Shown here: piece by piece, positions 50,738 through 52,006 of the stretch
Layout of the letters: every line of letters begins with the position of its first letter
How positions within the stretch are numbered: the stretch's first letter is position 1
Assembly (NCBI RefSeq): GCF_022668875.1
Contig: NZ_JAKGCR010000029.1
Location: forward strand, 1 to 52,006
Reading direction: 5' to 3'
From: Domibacillus sp. PGB-M46
GTDB lineage: Bacteria > Bacillota > Bacilli > Bacillales > Domibacillaceae
Length of the DNA stretch: 52,006 nt
Translations under genes and position numbers: made by a program
The notes under the pieces: generated by a model
Seen by the model: only the letters and a program-made list of their open reading frames with translations
The model's database searches: none
Told to the model about the DNA's origin: nothing

Positions 50738-51673
50738 ATGAACCAAAATCGTCAGGCTCCGACCGGGATTTTAGGATTCCCGATTGCACCATTTACAAAA
50801 AACAATCAGCTGGATGAGCAGGCACTGGCCCAGAACGTACAGGATTTACTGGATGAGGGGCTGGAAGCGATCTTTGTCGCATGTGCCGCAGCGGAATATC
50901 CATCCTTAAGCAAGGGTGAATATGAAGCAATGGTAGAAATTGCCGTATCGGTGGCCGGCGGAAAAGTACCGGTTTACACAGGTGTAGGGGGAAACATTCA
51001 AACATCCCTGGAACTGGCCCGGATTTCGGCAGACAAAGGCGCAGACGGCTATCTGATTCTGCCGCCATATCTTGTAACAGGCGAACAGGAAGGGCAGGCT
51101 GCTTACTTTAAAGCGATTGCCGAAAGCACAGATTTAAATGCGATTGTCTACCAGCGTGACAATGTCTCTTTTTCAATCTCTGCTTTGGAAACGCTTGCTG
51201 AAGTGCCGCAGGTGGTCGGTGTCAAAGACGGCCTTGGCAATATGGAGTTAAATACACTGCTCACACAGACATTTGGAGACCGTTTTGGATGGCTGAACGG
51301 GATGCCGCTGGCTGAAGTCACGATGCCGGCATACATCCCATTAGGCTTTGATTCTTATTCATCGGCGATTTCCAATTACATTCCGCATATCTCCCGGAAG
51401 TTTTACACGAGCCTGCAAAACGGAGACCAAGAAGCGGTTCGTGATATTTTCAAGCACGTGATTCTGCCCATCCATAACATCCGCTGCCAGCGCAGGGGCT
51501 ATGCCGTTTCTCTCATTAAAGCAGGAATGGAAATTATGGGGAAACCAGTCGGCGAAACAGTCAGACTGCCCATCCTTCCGGTGGAAAAAGAGCACTACGC
51601 ACAAATGGGAAGCATCCTGAAAAATGCACTGGACCGTTTTCCAAAAGAAACAGCTGTACAACCAATCCAATAA
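50738..51673 (+). CDS. kdgD: 5-dehydro-4-deoxyglucarate dehydratase (KdgD)
   Basis: ATG 50738 follows AAGGGGG; the earlier in-frame ATG at 50681 region is inside the promoter. The 311-residue DapA-family protein starts [17 protein letters not shown], typical of KdgD, and has [10 protein letters not shown] (catalytic Tyr) and [13 protein letters not shown] (Schiff-base Lys). KdgD dehydrates and decarboxylates 5-keto-4-deoxyglucarate to 2-oxoglutarate semialdehyde. The next gene encodes the dehydrogenase for that product. Confidence 0.94.
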   Translation: MNQNRQAPTGILGFPIAPFTKNNQLDEQALAQNVQDLLDEGLEAIFVACAAAEYPSLSKGEYEAMVEIAVSVAGGKVPVYTGVGGNIQTSLELARISADKGADGYLILPPYLVTGEQEGQAAYFKAIAESTDLNAIVYQRDNVSFSISALETLAEVPQVVGVKDGLGNMELNTLLTQTFGDRFGWLNGMPLAEVTMPAYIPLGFDSYSSAISNYIPHISRKFYTSLQNGDQEAVRDIFKHVILPIHNIRCQRRGYAVSLIKAGMEIMGKPVGETVRLPILPVEKEHYAQMGSILKNALDRFPKETAVQPIQ

Positions 51674-51687
51674 AAGGCGGGATCATG

Positions 51688-52006
51688 ATGACAACCACAA
51701 TTGAAACCAAAACATACCTTAATTTTATCAATGGCGAATGGGTGCCTTCCGTTTCAAATGAAGTGGAAAAAAGCCTGAATCCAGCAGACAAAAATGAAGT
51801 CGTCGGCTATGTGCAAAAATCAACAGCCGAAGATTTGGCCCAGGCGGTGGCCGCGGCGAAAGCTGCAAAAGAAGGATGGCGCAGGCTGTCAGGGGCAGCC
51901 CGCGGAGAGTACCTGTATAAAGCGGCCCACATTTTAGAAAAAAGGATCGATGACATTGCCGAGTGTGCCACGCGGGAAATGGGCAAAACCTTTGCCGAAA
52001 CAAAAG
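51688..52006 (+). CDS. 2-oxoglutarate semialdehyde dehydrogenase, 3'-truncated by window edge
   Basis: The gene starts at ATG 51688 (or 51685) after AAAGGCGG, and the 106 visible codons ([56 protein letters not shown]) align closely with the ALDH at 33.2 kb. In B. subtilis the gene beside kdgD is the ALDH ycbD, which fits oxidation of the KdgD product to 2-oxoglutarate. The nucleophile and cofactor domains lie outside the window. Confidence 0.88.
   Translation, partial: MTTTIETKTYLNFINGEWVPSVSNEVEKSLNPADKNEVVGYVQKSTAEDLAQAVAAAKAAKEGWRRLSGAARGEYLYKAAHILEKRIDDIAECATREMGKTFAETK

Overview
The window looks like a chromosomal segment of a low-to-moderate GC Bacillaceae (Bacillus-like Firmicute). 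Grounds: strong AAGGAGG-type ribosome binding sites, frequent GTG/TTG starts, sigma-A promoters, Fur boxes of the TGATAAT-N-ATTATCA type, CcpA cre-like sites, and close resemblance of the right-hand third to the Bacillus subtilis glucarate/galactarate (gud/gar) locus. No rRNA, tRNA, CRISPR array or intact insertion sequence was seen.

Layout. 1-4.1 kb: a gene-sparse patchwork of small genes (5'-truncated HAD phosphatase, NAD(P)-binding protein, small membrane protein, YxiJ-like protein) and one frameshifted remnant. 4.1-5.9 kb: an APC-family permease whose leader carries a glycine riboswitch and intrinsic terminator. 6.0-8.6 kb: a TetR regulator divergent from a two-gene ABC exporter, with a perfect 22-bp operator. 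8.7-14.1 kb: Fur-controlled siderophore uptake (binding lipoprotein divergent from two permeases, ATPase and FhuF-type reductase), a DUF1540 miniprotein and a possible Fur-controlled small RNA. 14.4-18.1 kb: HpaB-type monooxygenase, an unrecognised protein and a secreted M14 carboxypeptidase; then a decayed MEDS-domain gene.

18.9-22.0 kb: larE-larB-larC, the nickel-pincer cofactor genes. The larC C-terminal half (larC2) is broken by three lesions, and the larC N-terminal half appears to begin at an ATA codon. 22.4-41.2 kb: one long apparent operon for aldonate/sugar-acid use: TRAP transporter with two binding proteins, a LarA-like nickel-pincer racemase/epimerase, IlvD/Edd-type dehydratase, IclR regulator, 2-keto-3-deoxypentonate-dehydratase-like FAH protein, split UxaA-type dehydratase, ketoglutarate-semialdehyde dehydrogenase, DgoD-type dehydratase, DapA-like aldolase, an uncharacterised protein, 2-hydroxyacid dehydrogenase, second FAH protein, KdgK and Eda. 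Three copies of a 17-bp palindromic operator and a cre site lie upstream.

41.4-43.4 kb: a MerR-like/DUF3967 protein and a zinc alcohol dehydrogenase. 43.7-52.0 kb: the aldarate locus: galactarate dehydratase, an unassigned permease, GntR regulator, glucarate dehydratase and transporter on the minus strand, divergent from kdgD and a truncated semialdehyde dehydrogenase. The glucarate route and the proposed Weimberg-type branch of the big operon both end in 2-oxoglutarate semialdehyde, which explains two paralogous dehydrogenases. All functions are assigned by reading motifs and gene order; no database search was run.
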